Both the position numbers and the translations under genes were made by a program. Positions 1-13,700 of a DNA stretch of 64,000 bases are shown here, in pieces. The notes under the pieces are model-generated. The model was given only the letters and a program-made list of their open reading frames with translations, had not been told where the DNA came from and searched no databases. The stretch comes from Protonemura montana (lineage: Eukaryota; Arthropoda; Insecta; Plecoptera; Nemouridae), in assembly GCA_947568835.1 (NCBI GenBank), contig OX387607.1, positions 16,667,701 through 16,731,700 on the forward strand. Direction: 5' to 3'. Every line of letters begins with the position of its first letter. Positions within the stretch are counted from its first letter, which is position 1.

Positions 1-673
1 CAACTAGCCATGGTATCAACTAGCCATGGTATCAACTAGCCATGGTATTAACTAGCAACATGGTATCAACTAGCCATGGTATCAACTAGCCATGGTATCA
101 ACTAGCCATGGTATCAACTAGCCATGGTATCAACTAGCCATGGTATCAACTAGTCATGGTATCAACTAGCCATGGTATCAACTAGCCATGGTATCAACTA
201 GCCATGATATCAACTAGCCATGGTATCAACTAGCCATGGTATCAACTAGCCATGGTATCAACTAGCCATGGTATCAACTAGCCATGGTATCAACTAGCCA
301 TGGTATCAACTAGCCATGGTATCAACTAGCCATGGTATCAACTAGCCATGTTATCAACTAGCCATGGTATCAACTAGCCATGGTATCAACTAGCCATGGT
401 ATCAACTAGCCATGGTATCAACTAGCCATGGTATCAACTAGCCATGGTATCAACTAGCCATGGTATCAACTAGCCATGGTATCAACTAGCCATGGTATCA
501 ACTAGCCATGGTATCAACTAGCCATGGTATCAACTAGCCATGGTATCAACTAGCCATGGTATCAACTAGCCATGGTATCAACATAGCCATGGTATCAACT
601 AGCCATGGTATCAACTAGCCATGGTATCAACTAGCCATGGTATCAACTAGCCATGGTATCAACTAGCCATGGT
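1..673. repeat. 16-bp satellite array (ATCAACTAGCCATGGT)n
   Basis: About 42 head-to-tail copies of a 16-bp unit, ATCAACTAGCCATGGT, run from the window edge to 673, so the true array is longer. Copies are nearly identical; variants are single substitutions or 1-2 bp insertions (for example near 50, 150, 205, 350 and 582). Each unit carries the palindrome CCATGG. The array ends abruptly into unique sequence (TGTTCAGCGAAG). Confidence 0.97.
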
Positions 674-967
674 GTTCAGCGAAGAAATCAACGCGCCTGA
701 ACGCCATATTGTCCATAGCGCAATTCTCGCTGAAAGTCATGTCCTACAGTGGTATTTTTTATCGACAAGTTAAACGGTTTTAATAAGTTGAACGAAGCTG
801 GTAACGGTCACTCCGAGAGTGCAGCATATTTAAAAAAAGCGACCACGGTCTGAGTGAATTTAATAAACAACAAATCCAATTTGTGAAAACTTTTTAATTT
901 TTTGACAATAAAGATTTTTTTTTACAAGCCAATGTTTACTTTTGGAGTTCAAGGAACCGATTGGTAA
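674..967. other. Unrecognised spacer
   Basis: No gene, hairpin or repeat recognised between the 16-bp array and the tail of the 5S-derived element. Near 870-930 it is A/T-rich with a poly-T stretch (910-920), which may be the degenerate poly-A end of the minus-strand retroelement next to it. Confidence 0.5.
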
Positions 968-1707
968 GTGACGTTTAACGACGCACTGTTTTGACATCTG
1001 GCCATGCGGCACTGGTCTTAAAGCGTCAGTGAATGAGTGGATGATGATGAGGATGATGATCTTTTTTACCTTGATTATAGAAAGGAAAAACCCGGTGCCG
1101 GCACGTAGCCTACTCCTGTCGAAGACCAAGGGGACCACCGGCTTAACATCCCTTCCGAAGGACGGTACAACGCGAACAACAGGATTCCTCAACAAATCCA
1201 TGCTGTCGAGAGGTTGATAAGCAAGGCGAGTGAAGTTGCTGTACTAACTTTCATGCCTCCAACCTCTCTCCTGAACAGAACTGGTCATGTGTATGATGGT
1301 CACCCATCCAATACCTGACCCAGCGTAGTGTTGCTAAACTTTCATCCCTCCAACCTCTCTCCCAAACAGAACTGGTCATGTGTATGATGGTCACCCATCC
1401 AATACCTGACTCAGTGCAGTGTTGCTTAACTTTCATCCCTCCAACCTCTCTCCCAAACAGAACTGGTCATGTGTATGATGGTCGCCCATCCAATACCTAA
1501 CCCAGCGCAGTGTTGCTTAACTTTCATCCCTCCAACCTCTCTCCCGAACAGAACTGGTCATGTGTATGATGGTCACCCATCCAATACCTGACTCAGTGCA
1601 GTGTTGCTTAACTTTCATCCCTCCAACCTCTCTCCCGAACAGAACTGGTCATGTGTATGATGGTCACCCATCCAATACCTGACTCAGCGCAGTGTTGCTT
1701 AACTTTC
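968..1707 (-). mobile_element. 5S-rRNA-derived SINE-like element, copy 1 (5'-truncated)
   Basis: Read on the minus strand, this copy has five units of a 91-bp repeat (about 1700 down to 1241), each holding GAAAGTTAAGCAACACTGC and GGATGGGTGACC, which resemble box A and box C of the 5S rRNA internal promoter. A non-repeated tail follows, with GTTGTACCGTCCTTCGGAAG, ACGTTAAGCCGGTGG and GCCAGATGTCAAAACAGTGC. Compared with the copies at 39.4 and 52.5 kb it lacks the longer 5S-like head, consistent with 5' truncation during target-primed reverse transcription. The tail shared with the 52.5-kb copy ends near 968. The 5S resemblance is from recognition; the element family name is unknown to me. Confidence 0.75.
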
Positions 1708-2617
1708 TTCCTTTCAAAAATCTTTTTTCTAAAATATACTCCCTCGTTAATTCCCTAAAATTCCTTGATTACACCAGGGACAACACTATCCGACAAGAGT
1801 TGCCTGATTTTTCTTTCCAAAAAGCTTCTATAGAGTAAAAGTTCTATAAAGTAAAACTTGAATAACATATTTCAATCCTTTTACAAAAACTTGCCAAGTG
1901 AAATTACCGAGTCGGAGAGTTTGAAGTGGATTTCGACGCCAATCAATCTTATGATCAACCAAGTGGTCCTAAGTTTACAAAAGTGACAGAACTTGCTTGT
2001 TTTTTTGGACAAAATCGGTTTAACTTTTACTTGCTGAAACCCATTTTTTCCGAGGTACAACGTGTCTAAGTACATTACATTTAATTGCTTGCCTACGCAA
2101 AGTACGCACCTTTACGAATGCAGTTACAAATTTCACCCGGAAATTGTCAATACGCAGCAAAAAAACACCTGCATGCACTTTAAAATAGTTTTTGTTTCAC
2201 TTCTGGTAGAGTTTTTAATTTGTTTTTACAGTGAATTTGTTGTTAATTTGTTGTTATTTGTTAATTAAAGAGGTTCTATATTAAACTGCCTGGTATATTT
2301 TAATTAGATCTTTTTCTCTGGGACAAAATCACTCTTATCACTCATTATCACTCAAGGCAGCTGCGAGCGAAGCGAGTGCACATCTTGAACTTGTTCTAGT
2401 TTGAACTTTGACACAGAGTCTTAACATCAAAGCAAGCAAAGGGGCTTCAAATTTAAAATTATATGAGACCTCAATAAGTTAATTCTTGACGGAACCGAAA
2501 TCCCTTAAATCACTCATAACAACACTAATGACAGCTGTGTACGCAGCGGGTCCACTGCTAATTTTATTTAATTTCTTTAGGTTTTGTCTTTACTTTTTTG
2601 GCATTTCCAAGATCACC
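1708..2617. other. AT-rich spacer without recognised gene
   Basis: Short chance reading frames only. No splice-flanked conserved exon, RNA gene or inverted repeat recognised. Confidence 0.5.
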
Positions 2618-2762
2618 AGGACGAAATCTGATTTAAATTGCAAACGCTTGCAATGCACGGGGTATTTTATTATTAACAACACTAAAACCGTCTCAAAAAT
2701 TGATGTCCAAACGGGACATCAATTTTTTAGACGGTTATTGTGTTGATAATAATAAAATACCT
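2618..2762. mobile_element. Palindromic element family 3, copy 1
   Basis: Contains a subterminal block (GGACGAAATCTGATTTAAAT then TTGCAAACGCTTGCAA) and a nearly perfect hairpin: TTTTATTATTAACAACAC...TTGATGTCC at 2666-2710 pairs with GGACATCAA...TTATTATAAAATA-type sequence at 2714-2760. Related sequence recurs at 23108-23225 and 35637-35755 (TATTATTAACAAC, GCAAGCGTTTGC, GATTTCATCCTA). This points to a small non-autonomous dispersed element; superfamily not assigned. Confidence 0.6.
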
Positions 2763-3779
2763 TATCTCGTCTCTTAACGAGACGCAAAAGACAACATTCA
2801 GGTACCTGCACATTTTACAACAAACATCAGCCATGTTTATCATTTGATATCAACCATCGATTACAGAACATTTGTCCGGGTAATTCATAAAGTAGCTCGC
2901 GATCGTCCGCAGATAAACCATCGTCTCAGCCCATTCGTTTTGCAAGCGTGTAGATATAATTGGCATATTGCAAATCGATAAATAAATTGAGTACTCATTG
3001 CAATTTATTGGCAGACAGGTAGGATACTGGACGTGTACGGGACGGGATATAACCTACACGTATAGGCAAATCATGCAAGGAGCTGCAACCTGTAAATACC
3101 TGGAGGTGGAATTCGATCGCATGTCTAGTGGAACAGCGATCTAACGCGCTAAACGATGAATGGCATTCGTCCAACACTTATTTCTAGTTTAAAATAGGAA
3201 ATTGCTATGTAATTTTATACCCATTTTTACGCCATTTTGAGTGGTTAATTGAAAAAAAGGGGGCTATGTTTTTATTAAGAACTACCGAAAATAGATAATG
3301 AGGATGTTTTGTTGACTTGCTTTGTGAAAAAGAGGACGGCACCAATAAAACTTTGGTGCGTCGCTTCACCACGGATACTGGGAACTACAAGAATTTGGCA
3401 TCAATACGCAAAATAAGATATAAAACCGTTTTTTGAGATGGTATTTTGAGTTCAATAATAATAACATGTCTTGCCAATTGAGAGCGTTGGTTATATCAGC
3501 AATTTAAAAGTGGTGGAAAGTGGTGGAAAAGAGATGGATAGAGCCGGGGTAGGGAGAGGTGATGAATAATTACAGAAACTTTGCAAAATATCGCAAAGTT
3601 ATTGAATTTTCAAAATAACTGACTTATTTGTGTCCTTACTTAGGTACTGTTAAGGAGTTATGCCGAATTCAGTGCTAGATAAGTTCGTAAAATTTCTTAA
3701 ATTCAACCAAATTACCTAGCGTTCCCCTAAAAGTCGACAAAGGGAGGGTACGGACAGATAGTAAGCAAATAGTAGATAG
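2763..3779. other. Spacer without recognised gene
   Basis: Unique-looking AT-rich sequence. No conserved coding exon or RNA gene recognised on either strand. Confidence 0.45.
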
Positions 3780-4162
3780 ACTGCGTACACCCGCGTTTAT
3801 TGACCACTACATCACTGGGTGGACTGCGTACACCCGCGTGCATTGACCACTACATCACTGGGTGGACTGCGTACACCCGCGTGCATTGACCACTACATCA
3901 CTGGGTGGACTGCGTACACCCGCGTGCATTGACCACTACATCACTGGGTGGACTGCGTACACCCGCGTGCATTGACCACTACATCACTGGGTGGACTGCG
4001 TACACCCGCGTGCATTAACCACTACATCACTGGGTGGACTGCGTACACCCGCGTGCATTGACCACTACATCACTGGGTGGACTGCGTACACCCGCGTGTA
4101 TTGACCACTACATCACTAAGTGGACTGCATACACCCGCGTGCATTGACCACTACATCACTGG
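3780..4162. repeat. 43-bp tandem repeat, about nine copies
   Basis: The unit runs GACTGCGTACACCCGCG, TGCATTGACCACTACATC, ACTGGGTG; successive CTGCGTACACCC starts are 43 bp apart (3781, 3824 and so on). Copies differ by only a few substitutions (TTTATT in the first, CTAAGTGG near 4118). Confidence 0.96.
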
Positions 4163-5800
4163 AACATCTAGGCCCAGTTTAAAATATTGTTGGTAACCTC
4201 CTCATGGCCCTGTGGGATTATGGATGGCGAGAGCACTGCGCTCTGGAGGCTGGAGGCTTCTTGCCTCAAACGAAAATAACACACGCTTTGCATCAGACAT
4301 TAGATGTGAGGCAATATCATTATAATTTGACTCCTAAATTGGAATAAACGGCGTGAGATAACGCATCATTATCGAGTTTAGCGTCAAAATGATACATCGA
4401 AGTTCACGTTAAATCAATTCGATGGAATAAGTGGATATTTTGATTATCCAAAAATTATTTATTACAATAAAATACGTTATTCGACCTAATTTTTATTTAT
4501 TGACGAGTTTAAATGCCGATTCAATTTTATTTGAGCTCATTTGAAATGGTAGAAACGGTGGAGGTGGCATATTATTTCCTTTGCAAAAATTCATAGACAA
4601 AAAAAAACAGCACGACGTATTTATAGAAAAAATTCCGTACGTTCATAGAACATAGTAAAATTAAACCCGAACAAAAATAGGCCACCGAATCCTTTTCCGT
4701 CATTACGTTGAAAACACTGAACGATCGATGGTCGCACCTAGAAATCGTGACCCGGCCAAAAAACGCTCGTAAATTAAAAACTTGCATAACGACGAAAAAA
4801 CCTGCGTTTCACACCTGAACCTAATGAACAGGCACAAACATTTCCGAAAAGGTGAGAAAGATGCCCGCTAAGAACTGGGCGTTAGTGGTGTGTATAGTTA
4901 GAGGCCAGAAGTACTTAAGTGGAAATAAATCCGTGAGTAGGTGGATACCGATCTCGTGACTACCAAATACCGGGCCACGTACAATGTGTAACAATAATGC
5001 ATTCCGTTTGATCTTGCCCATTCAATGCACACATGTGGTTTCTTGGAAAACTGCACGTCTCTTCGTATGCGCTGTACGATGCAGCATTGAGAGCTACCTA
5101 CATAGGTAACTAATTGGTAATTAATTCCCATTTCTTTACCTTAACCAACCAGAGGCTGCCCATCAAGTTGCAATGTAGAACAAATCGAGATGCAGCTATT
5201 ACCTGCATTCCAGTCGACCGTTTTGCCAGAGGGATGCAATTTTCAATCGAAAATAAGTGTATTACGTTGTGGTTGGTTGAAGCTTTGTTTGGGTTAGATT
5301 CGCTCGGGGGTCAGTGCACCTATACACCCACAAAATGATAAGAGTTGTTATAGGCACTTGCGGTGCAGAAGTGGGAATGGCTACACGGGTTTAAATGATA
5401 AATATATGTCCAGCATTGAAATAAATCAAAATAAATTGAAAGTAGTATTTTGGTCGTGAGATCGGGGCTAGCGTTATTTGGTCAAACGTGGTGCGATCGA
5501 TGAAATAGAAGAATTCGAGCGGAAAGAGAAGTAAAATAATTGGATTTCAACATCTATGACATTATTGAAGATTTTGAGATCGCCCTCAATGTAAGAAATC
5601 AGTTTGTTTTGAATTTTTGAAACTTCCAAAGTTTTAAATACGTGGTAACTGCAGAAAATTTTAAATTTTGTGTATAAATCTGTGTCATTTTGGTATTTTT
5701 ACATTGTTGCACTATAGTAGTGTTAATGCCCAACGAGCTCTTCAACAATAACTGCCCCTGGAGGTATCTGTTTCAAATTAATGGAGCGTTTCAAGCGACT
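4163..5800. other. Spacer without recognised gene
   Basis: AT-rich with scattered short reading frames and no family resemblance. No tRNA, hairpin element or satellite recognised. Confidence 0.45.
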
Positions 5801-7787
5801 GTACCTACTACCTACTACCTGTACCTACTACCTACTACCTGTACCTGTACCTGTACCTACTACCTGTACCTGTACCTACTACCTGTACCTGTACCTACTA
5901 CCTATACCTGTACCTGTACCTGTACCTACTACCTGTACCTGTACCTACTACCTGTACCTACTACCTACTACCTGTACCTGTACCTGTACCTACTACCTGT
6001 ACCTGTACCTACTACCTGTACCTGTACCTACTACCTGTACCTGTACCTGTACCTACTACCTGTACCTGTACCTGTACCTACTACCTGTACCTGTACCTAC
6101 TACCTGTACCTGTACCTACTACCTATACCTGTACCTGTACCTGTACCTACTACCTGTACCTGTACCTACTACCTGTACCTACTACCTACTACCTGTACCT
6201 GTACCTGTACCTACTACCTGTACCTGTACCTACTACCTGTACCTGTACCTACTACCTGTACCTGTACCTGTACCTGTACCTGTACCTACTACCTGTACCT
6301 GTACCTACTACCTGTACCTGTACCTGTACCTGTACCTGTACCTGTACCTACTACCTGTACCTACTACCTGTACCTGTACCTGTACCTACTACCTGTACCT
6401 GTACCTACTACCTGTACCTGTACCTGTACCTGTACCTACTACCTGTACCTGTACCTACTACCTGTACCTGTACCTGTACCTGTACCTACTACCTGTACCT
6501 ACTACCTGTACCTGTACCTGTACCTGTACCTACTACCTGTACCTGTACCTACTACCTACTACCTGTACCTACTACCTGTACCTGTACCTACTACCTGTAC
6601 CTACTACCTGTACCTGTACCTACTACCTGTACCTACTACCTGTACCTGTACCTGTACCTGTACCTACTACCTATACCTGTACCTACTACCTGTACCTGTA
6701 CCTGTACCTGTACCTGTACCTACTACCTGTACCTGTACCTGTACCTGTACCTACTACCTACTACCTGTACCTGTACCTACTACCTGTACCTGTACCTATA
6801 CCTGTACCTGTACCTGTACCTGTACCTACTACCTGTACCTACTACCTGTACCTGTACCTACTACCTGTACCTGTACCTGTACCTGTACCTGTACCTACTA
6901 CCTATATCTGTACCTGTACCTACTACCTGTACCTGTACCTACTACCTACTACCTGTACCTGTACCTGTACCTACTACCTACTACCTGTACCTGTACCTAC
7001 TACCTACTACCTGTACCTGTACCTACTACCTGTACCTGTACCTGTACCTACTACCTATACCTGTACCTGTACCTGTACCTACTACCTGTACCTGTACCTA
7101 CTACCTGTACCTACTACCTGTACCTGTACCTGTACCTGTATCTACTACCTTTACCTGTACCTACTACCTATATCTGTACCTGTACCTACTACCTGTACCT
7201 GTACCTGTACCTGTACCTACTACCTATATCTGTACCTGTACCTACTACCTGTACCTGTACCTGTACCTACTACCTGTACCTGTACCTGTACCTACTACCT
7301 GTACCTGTACCTACTACCTGTACCTGTACCTGTACCTGTACCTACTACCTGTACCTGTACCTGTACCTGTACCTACTACCTGTACCTGTACCTGTACCTG
7401 TACCTACTACCTATATATGTACCTGTACCTGTACCTACTACCTGTACCTGTACCTGTACCTACTACCTGTACCTGTACCTGTACCTACTACCTGCACCTG
7501 TACCTGTACCTACTACCTGTACCTACTACCTGTACCTGTACCTGTACCTGTACCTGTACCTACTACCTATATCTGTACCTGTACCTACTACCTGTACCTG
7601 TACCTGTACCTACTACCTGTACCTGTACCTGTACCTACTACCTGTACCTGTACCTGTACCTGTACCTGTACCTGTACCTACTACCTGTACCTGTACCTGT
7701 ACCTACTACCTGTACCTGTACCTACTACCTGTACCTGTACCTGTACCTGTACCTGTACCTACTACCTGTACCTGTACCTACTACCTG
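5801..7787. repeat. 2-kb TACCTG/TACCTAC microsatellite array
   Basis: Almost 2 kb composed only of the hexamer TACCTG and the heptamer TACCTAC in irregular order, with rare variants (TATACCTG, TATATCTG, a TTTACC near 7150, TGCACC near 7492). Because 6- and 7-base units alternate and neither makes a stop codon, long reading frames of Tyr-Leu, Val-Pro and Thr-Cys run through it; they switch register at each heptamer and are not credible proteins. On the minus strand the array reads as overlapping CAGGTAG, CAGGTAC and TAGGTAG heptamers. Confidence 0.97.
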
Positions 7788-10700
7788 CTCACAAAATAAA
7801 GCATAGAAAAATGAGAGTAAAACCGAACCAAGATGAAACTGAGCCACCATCGAGCAGTCGTGAAGAAAACAAGTTCATGATTGACCCAATCTAGAATTGA
7901 TTCGTAGTAGCAAATTATTCTGTACCTATAGGATGACGTCCTAAATTATAGGTCATGCCAATCAATTATCATTATTAAAATATGCATGTACAGGTAACCT
8001 GACGATCGGTCGACACATAGGTACATGTATTGATACACGTGCCGGCTAGAAACTGAATTCAAAGAAATATTTACAATGTAATAATCTTTAGGAACTTGAC
8101 CGAATTGTCCCCTGGGCAGATTCGGTACAGAAAGAAAAAAGAAAAAGAAATTTGCACCGCCGGACCGCAAAACCAAGCGACGGAATGAAGTTCAAAAAAG
8201 TAATTGAAAATCTTTCGCGTTACAAAAGTCATGAGAAAAGTAGGCGTGTTTCGGGAGTGATTTGAATTTGAGGTTATTTTATTAGATGTGATTCAAATAA
8301 GTGCAATAAGCCTAGCATAATTTTAAATTGATATCGTATTTTGGTGTTTTTTTTTATAATCTTACACATTTTTCAAATGAAAAACTGATGAAAATATCGA
8401 TGCAGGTGACAGTCGTGACAATAGGTTAAAACGTAAAACCATAAAAAAAAAACCCTATCCTTAAGATAGAATAAAAATGACCTCATTTATAACCGTTCAC
8501 ATAAAATTCTAGCATCATCGTCAGAACGAGATAATCACAATAATCGGAGCGATTAAAAATATTTCGAGGGTGCACCGTTTACAGTTCGTGACTTGAATTT
8601 CGGGTAGACACCGCGTCGTCGTGCATTTGTCGTAAAAACAGGCGGCCAGAAAACGTTGTCGAAAAATTTGCCAAGATATCGTAGAACTGAGAGAGATATT
8701 TCAACAACATTTGCTTCGTATCAGAGAACTAGAACAGAGTTTGTTTAGATTGAAGAAGTATCGGCGAGCACGAACGCCATTGCATTCACCCGTTAAGTCA
8801 GACGCATTTTTGTGTAATAGTTCTTGAGGTAAACGCCACTGAATGATAACGTATTATTTAACGCATCGGTGAAATTTTTTTACTATTTTCTTAAGTAACC
8901 ACGAGAATTCACTTCTTGTCTGAACGCGGTAGCTCTTTGACTAGGATAGTAGTTTTGAAGATTACATACAATTTCGTAGGATGTTTTTTAAAATTTAGAT
9001 CATCGATATCATGCTGTGAACAATGGTATTAGATGGGCACTGACTTACCTACTTAACCTGTAAAATGTTCGTTTCTGATATTTTGTATCTGATTATGATA
9101 TCACAGATGAATGGACGCTAAAGAAACATAACCAACTCAATACGAAAAAAAAAAAACGTTGATTCGCTTCTGAGCTTTCAAGTTCAATATTAGCAAGAAA
9201 TTATTCGAAGCAAGTCTGCATTTTCTTCGCATGGCTGCATGTTTTTTCGGTACCAATCAGACATTTTATGGAGAAGGCAATGAAAAACGTTTTGTCCAGC
9301 AACGGTCTTACATAAAATGTATAAGAAAACCTAACACTTTTATCGTTTCACGAGCAAAACTGTGTGGCACTTTAACCGGCAAGTGGTCACGTAATGCATC
9401 TCAAAATTCCTCGATGCCAACAGGTCAACATTCCGAAAATAACTCTTCTTTTACGACAAGAAAAAACAAGATCTGCATCGAATAAAAACAAATTTTTTAC
9501 ACATTAGCACCGCCAACGTGAGGTGAAAAAATTCGTTTATAAAGCCATATAGAAGGCGGTGAAAAAAAATACTGAATATTCAAACTAGCTGCCATAAACC
9601 TCCATCTTTAATTACTTTTGAACACGTTGTACTCGATTCAAGCCTTGTTCGCTCGTAAATTGTCTCTGGCTAAACTTATATCACCGTGTAGTTGGTACAT
9701 ACAGAAATATTACCACACGTACATCTTGCAGATCACGAATTCTCGATTTATCCACCATGATTCACGTCGAAATGAAGCGTCTACCCGAAAAATGTAAAGC
9801 CATTTCCTAGTCGCAGCAAAAACTATAGACATGTACACAAGTTAATCATATAAGTGACCATCAATTTTGTTCGGGGTTATTTTATTTCAACGCATGTGGG
9901 TATTTTAACGGTGGTTTTTATTAAATTAATCGAACGTATTTAAAAGGATTACAATGTTGAAGGAAAATAGCTTTTATGTAATTTTAGTTAAAAGGTAGAT
10001 GCTATTCCAAATTAATACCAACCCTTTATGAAAGAGGATTTAGAACTGTTTTTTTTTTCTTTTGTAAAAAAGAGAATTTAATAGCTGTATAATAAGAAGC
10101 ACTAATTAAAATTCAATGTCGTAATTTTTTTTTTCATAAAGATATGATGACATTTTTTTTCTACAGACAATAGTTAATCAAATTTTATTACAACTATAAA
10201 AATGATGACCTAACTCTAAAACGTAGTTAAAATATATATAAAAATAGTAATTAATTACCCGTAGTTCATCAAATATTCCAATTATAGTAAAGACAATTGT
10301 GTATAAAGAATCGCTTTCATATGCTTGCATTGAAGATAATCCAACGCAGTTGCAGATCAGTATAAATCATAAAATGTTCCCAATAACAACTAAGCAGCAA
10401 AATGCACGACACAAATTACATCCACACATGAATTATTACCAGGCGAGATGTGAATTTGCTAAAAGCGTTTTAATGGTGCTCCGTTAAATGAGCTATCGTA
10501 TAAGTTGGAGCTCAACTTTTCGGCCACCCGTATATATGGCGTTGCAAAACCCGCACAGATGCACTCTCCATATAAGGATCCAGTTACTACAATTCCATTC
10601 TGTAGCAAAGACCTATCGCCATGGCCATGAATTATACCACCCAACCCTGTACCATAACTCGCATACAGAAATAATAATCATACCCAACAAATCACAATCC

Positions 10701-13700
10701 ATCACCGCGATGCTAAAGTTAGATAATAAAAAAGAAATGCAATTGAAATTGTTTGCATCTAGCGTATTTTCTGTCTCGTTTGTTCCCTTATTTATTATTA
10801 ACCGAACCTAACCTAGATAAAGGTTTTAGACTCTAGTGATAGTTTTAGCGCCGACCTAGAAACATGGTAGCCTCATCTGCAGCATCGCCGCACGGTATCT
10901 TGTCTTGATTATGTTCAATGGACCACCTTGCTCAAGCGAGAACACTCCTGTGTTGTGCCTCTAAAATGCCTACACACGAAAGTAGTGAAGCACCTTTGCA
11001 AGTGAATGGGTGCAGGCGAGGGCTTCTCTAATGTCTACCAACGCAAATTCCGTGAATACTTGGTCAACAGCTAGTTTTTTTGTTGTAGTGAGTGCCTAAA
11101 TTTTTTTTTATCTTATAATGTAAATGTAAATGAAAGGATGGGTTCATAAAAATATCCATTGTGAGTCATAAGTTTCACGTATCTGAGAGTGGATGGGCTA
11201 AATTTGATCGTGCTATTTTAATTTTTTAATTTTTAACCGACTAAAAGGTGTTTAAACGTGACCTTTGTCTCTTTAAATGTTACCCGAAAGACAATAAAAC
11301 TAACGGGAAACGTGTTTACCTCGTGTGTATCTGACGCAAAAACCAGACATTTTTATTTCCTTATCATTTATAATTTTCCAGAACTCGAATCGTACAAAAT
11401 ATGGAGCAAGAGAGTTCTGGGTTTCTCACTCCAATTTGCAGATTATTTTTTCCCCATAAGTTAAACACAGAAATCCTCTCGGATCTCTTCGCCCCAAACT
11501 CTGCCTTCTCTCACGAACTGAATTCACCCATTGAGCAAACTCGATTGCACAAATGACCTCGTCCAATTGTATCTAATTCACTTCGCGAGTGAACCGATAT
11601 AGCTGAGAACTTTACCAAGTTGCACAATAAAATGCAAATCTAGAATAATCAACAAGCAGGAAGAAATCGCAGTCAGGGCTAAACGTGCAATGTCAATGTC
11701 ATTCTAGTGGTCAAGTTATGTCGGGACATGGCAGGGTCAGGGCAAGCAAACCCGACAAATCTTGAATACTTGCTCTCACGTGCACACGAGAAGCAAATTG
11801 CATTTACAGAGGATGCGTAAAGAAGTAAACTAACGTGCGAAAAGCGAGCTGCAAACGTCGTTAGTGTCCCATTATTGCGGTCTGACCGCTAGCTCACCAA
11901 TGTGCGTTACAAAATCCCACACAATCTGTTTGTTTACTGGCTTTTATTCGAAATTACTCAAAGTCCCACCGCGGCGTGCGTTACAGTTAGCATGTAATAA
12001 TTAAGTAATTAATCATTACAGAATGCGAGAATGAAGCGACTCCATGGGTAATTAAGAGTGACCTTTTCCAGTTAAAACGTTACTGCTTTTCGTTTTTCAG
12101 CTGAGAGAAGGCAAAGACGACCTGTATTTGCAAATACTTTACTACTTAGATCTACACACGTTAGGTGAAAATAAAACGCAGTTCATTGTATGATAAAATC
12201 ACGTGTGTGGTAAAGTTATAAACATGCATTTATGCTGCTAGTTTATTCATTTAAAGCCGGCAAAAAAATGACAAATGGCCACATTCCGTTTTTGGCCGAT
12301 TAGATCTCGTGGGCGACTGTTGCCAGAAGGCCGTGTCAACTGTCTTTTTTATTCTCATTAGACAGAAGTGTCGCTAGTGTGTGTTTTTTATAATTCTTGG
12401 TAAATAAAGTCGAGTAAATAAAGCGCAGGTCACGGTTCACGTATTAAAACACAATCACAGGCGGTCAGTTAATCGAGCAATTTAATTGCCTCGACGAATC
12501 ATTTGATCACCTCGTTAGCCAGCGCATTGCAAACAACAACATCACGCCAATAAACATGAGCAGGTAGTTAAATAAATCAACTCACGGCAAACAGATGCGC
12601 CGCTTCGATATTCGAATCACAGATGTGCAGTAGAATTTCATTGTACGCATGGTTTGACTTTGACACGAGGTCAGCAGGTCTAGCAAGAAACACGGTGAGA
12701 TTACCCGAACAGAATGCCGGCACTTATGATTTATTCCAGTGACTTCATTCGGTGCTGGTGACTGGTGAGGTTATCGCATCGGTGATCGCGCTCAAGAGCT
12801 ATAATAATCGCAAATTTCACCACACAACGGTTCTGAGATTTTCTTGTGAGATCGAAATGATATGACCGGTTCGCGAGATTGGTTGTTCTCCGGTGCGGAC
12901 ACCGAATTTTTTTGCCAGTATCCGTTTGCTAAATGAATCCTTTTTGACAGAGGCTGACACGAAACTTATCAACGCCGGCAGATAGATACAGTTGAATTCG
13001 ATGGTCTGTGATCGTATAGACAGGTGGATCATCAGAGTGCATTCCTTAAGAGTAACAGATACTAAATCCTGTGGTGGACTTTTAACTAACTTGTTAATTA
13101 GCTACTACCAGCACAGATTGCTACCAGCCACTAATTATCTTCATTCGGGAAACAAAATGATTCTATAGGAAGCGGTGTGAACCTTCGACTGACAGGGGTG
13201 GAATATTTTAACTCCACGTTGTTCAGCCGGTAGGTATACTGTGTGGGTGCTAATCAAAGCCATTGAGAACGTTCGAAATTGCTGCTTGGTGCTATAGGGT
13301 CAACAACATATACGTTTAATTTTAGCATACTTAAAAACTTTACCAACTCGATAATCTCTTCCTCGGGGTTACAGAGATACCTACTAGCCCGTTTGTTAAA
13401 TATTATTAAATATTAAATAGTTCGCTTTTTCTTACAGATATTATTTTAGTTCTTGGTCTACCAAGAGGTTAACCATATAGGTTATGTACGCTGTATGTTC
13501 ACATAACTGTCAATAAATCATGCATCGAACAAGATGAAAGACAATGAACAATTATACTACAAGCCTAACTTTGAAGACTCTTCACGGCTCTGACCCTACG
13601 TAGTATTGCCAACAAATTTAGACAGAAAACGGCGATCATATACTACGCCGAAATACCCTGTCTTCATGATCCCAATCAAGCAAATCTCTCATACCACTAA

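Noticed and set aside
5690..7894. Very long plus-strand reading frames (734 and 672 codons) rich in Tyr-Leu, Val-Pro and Thr-Cys
   Set aside because: They are by-products of the stop-free TACCTG/TACCTAC array; register shifts at each heptamer and no unique protein sequence is encoded.
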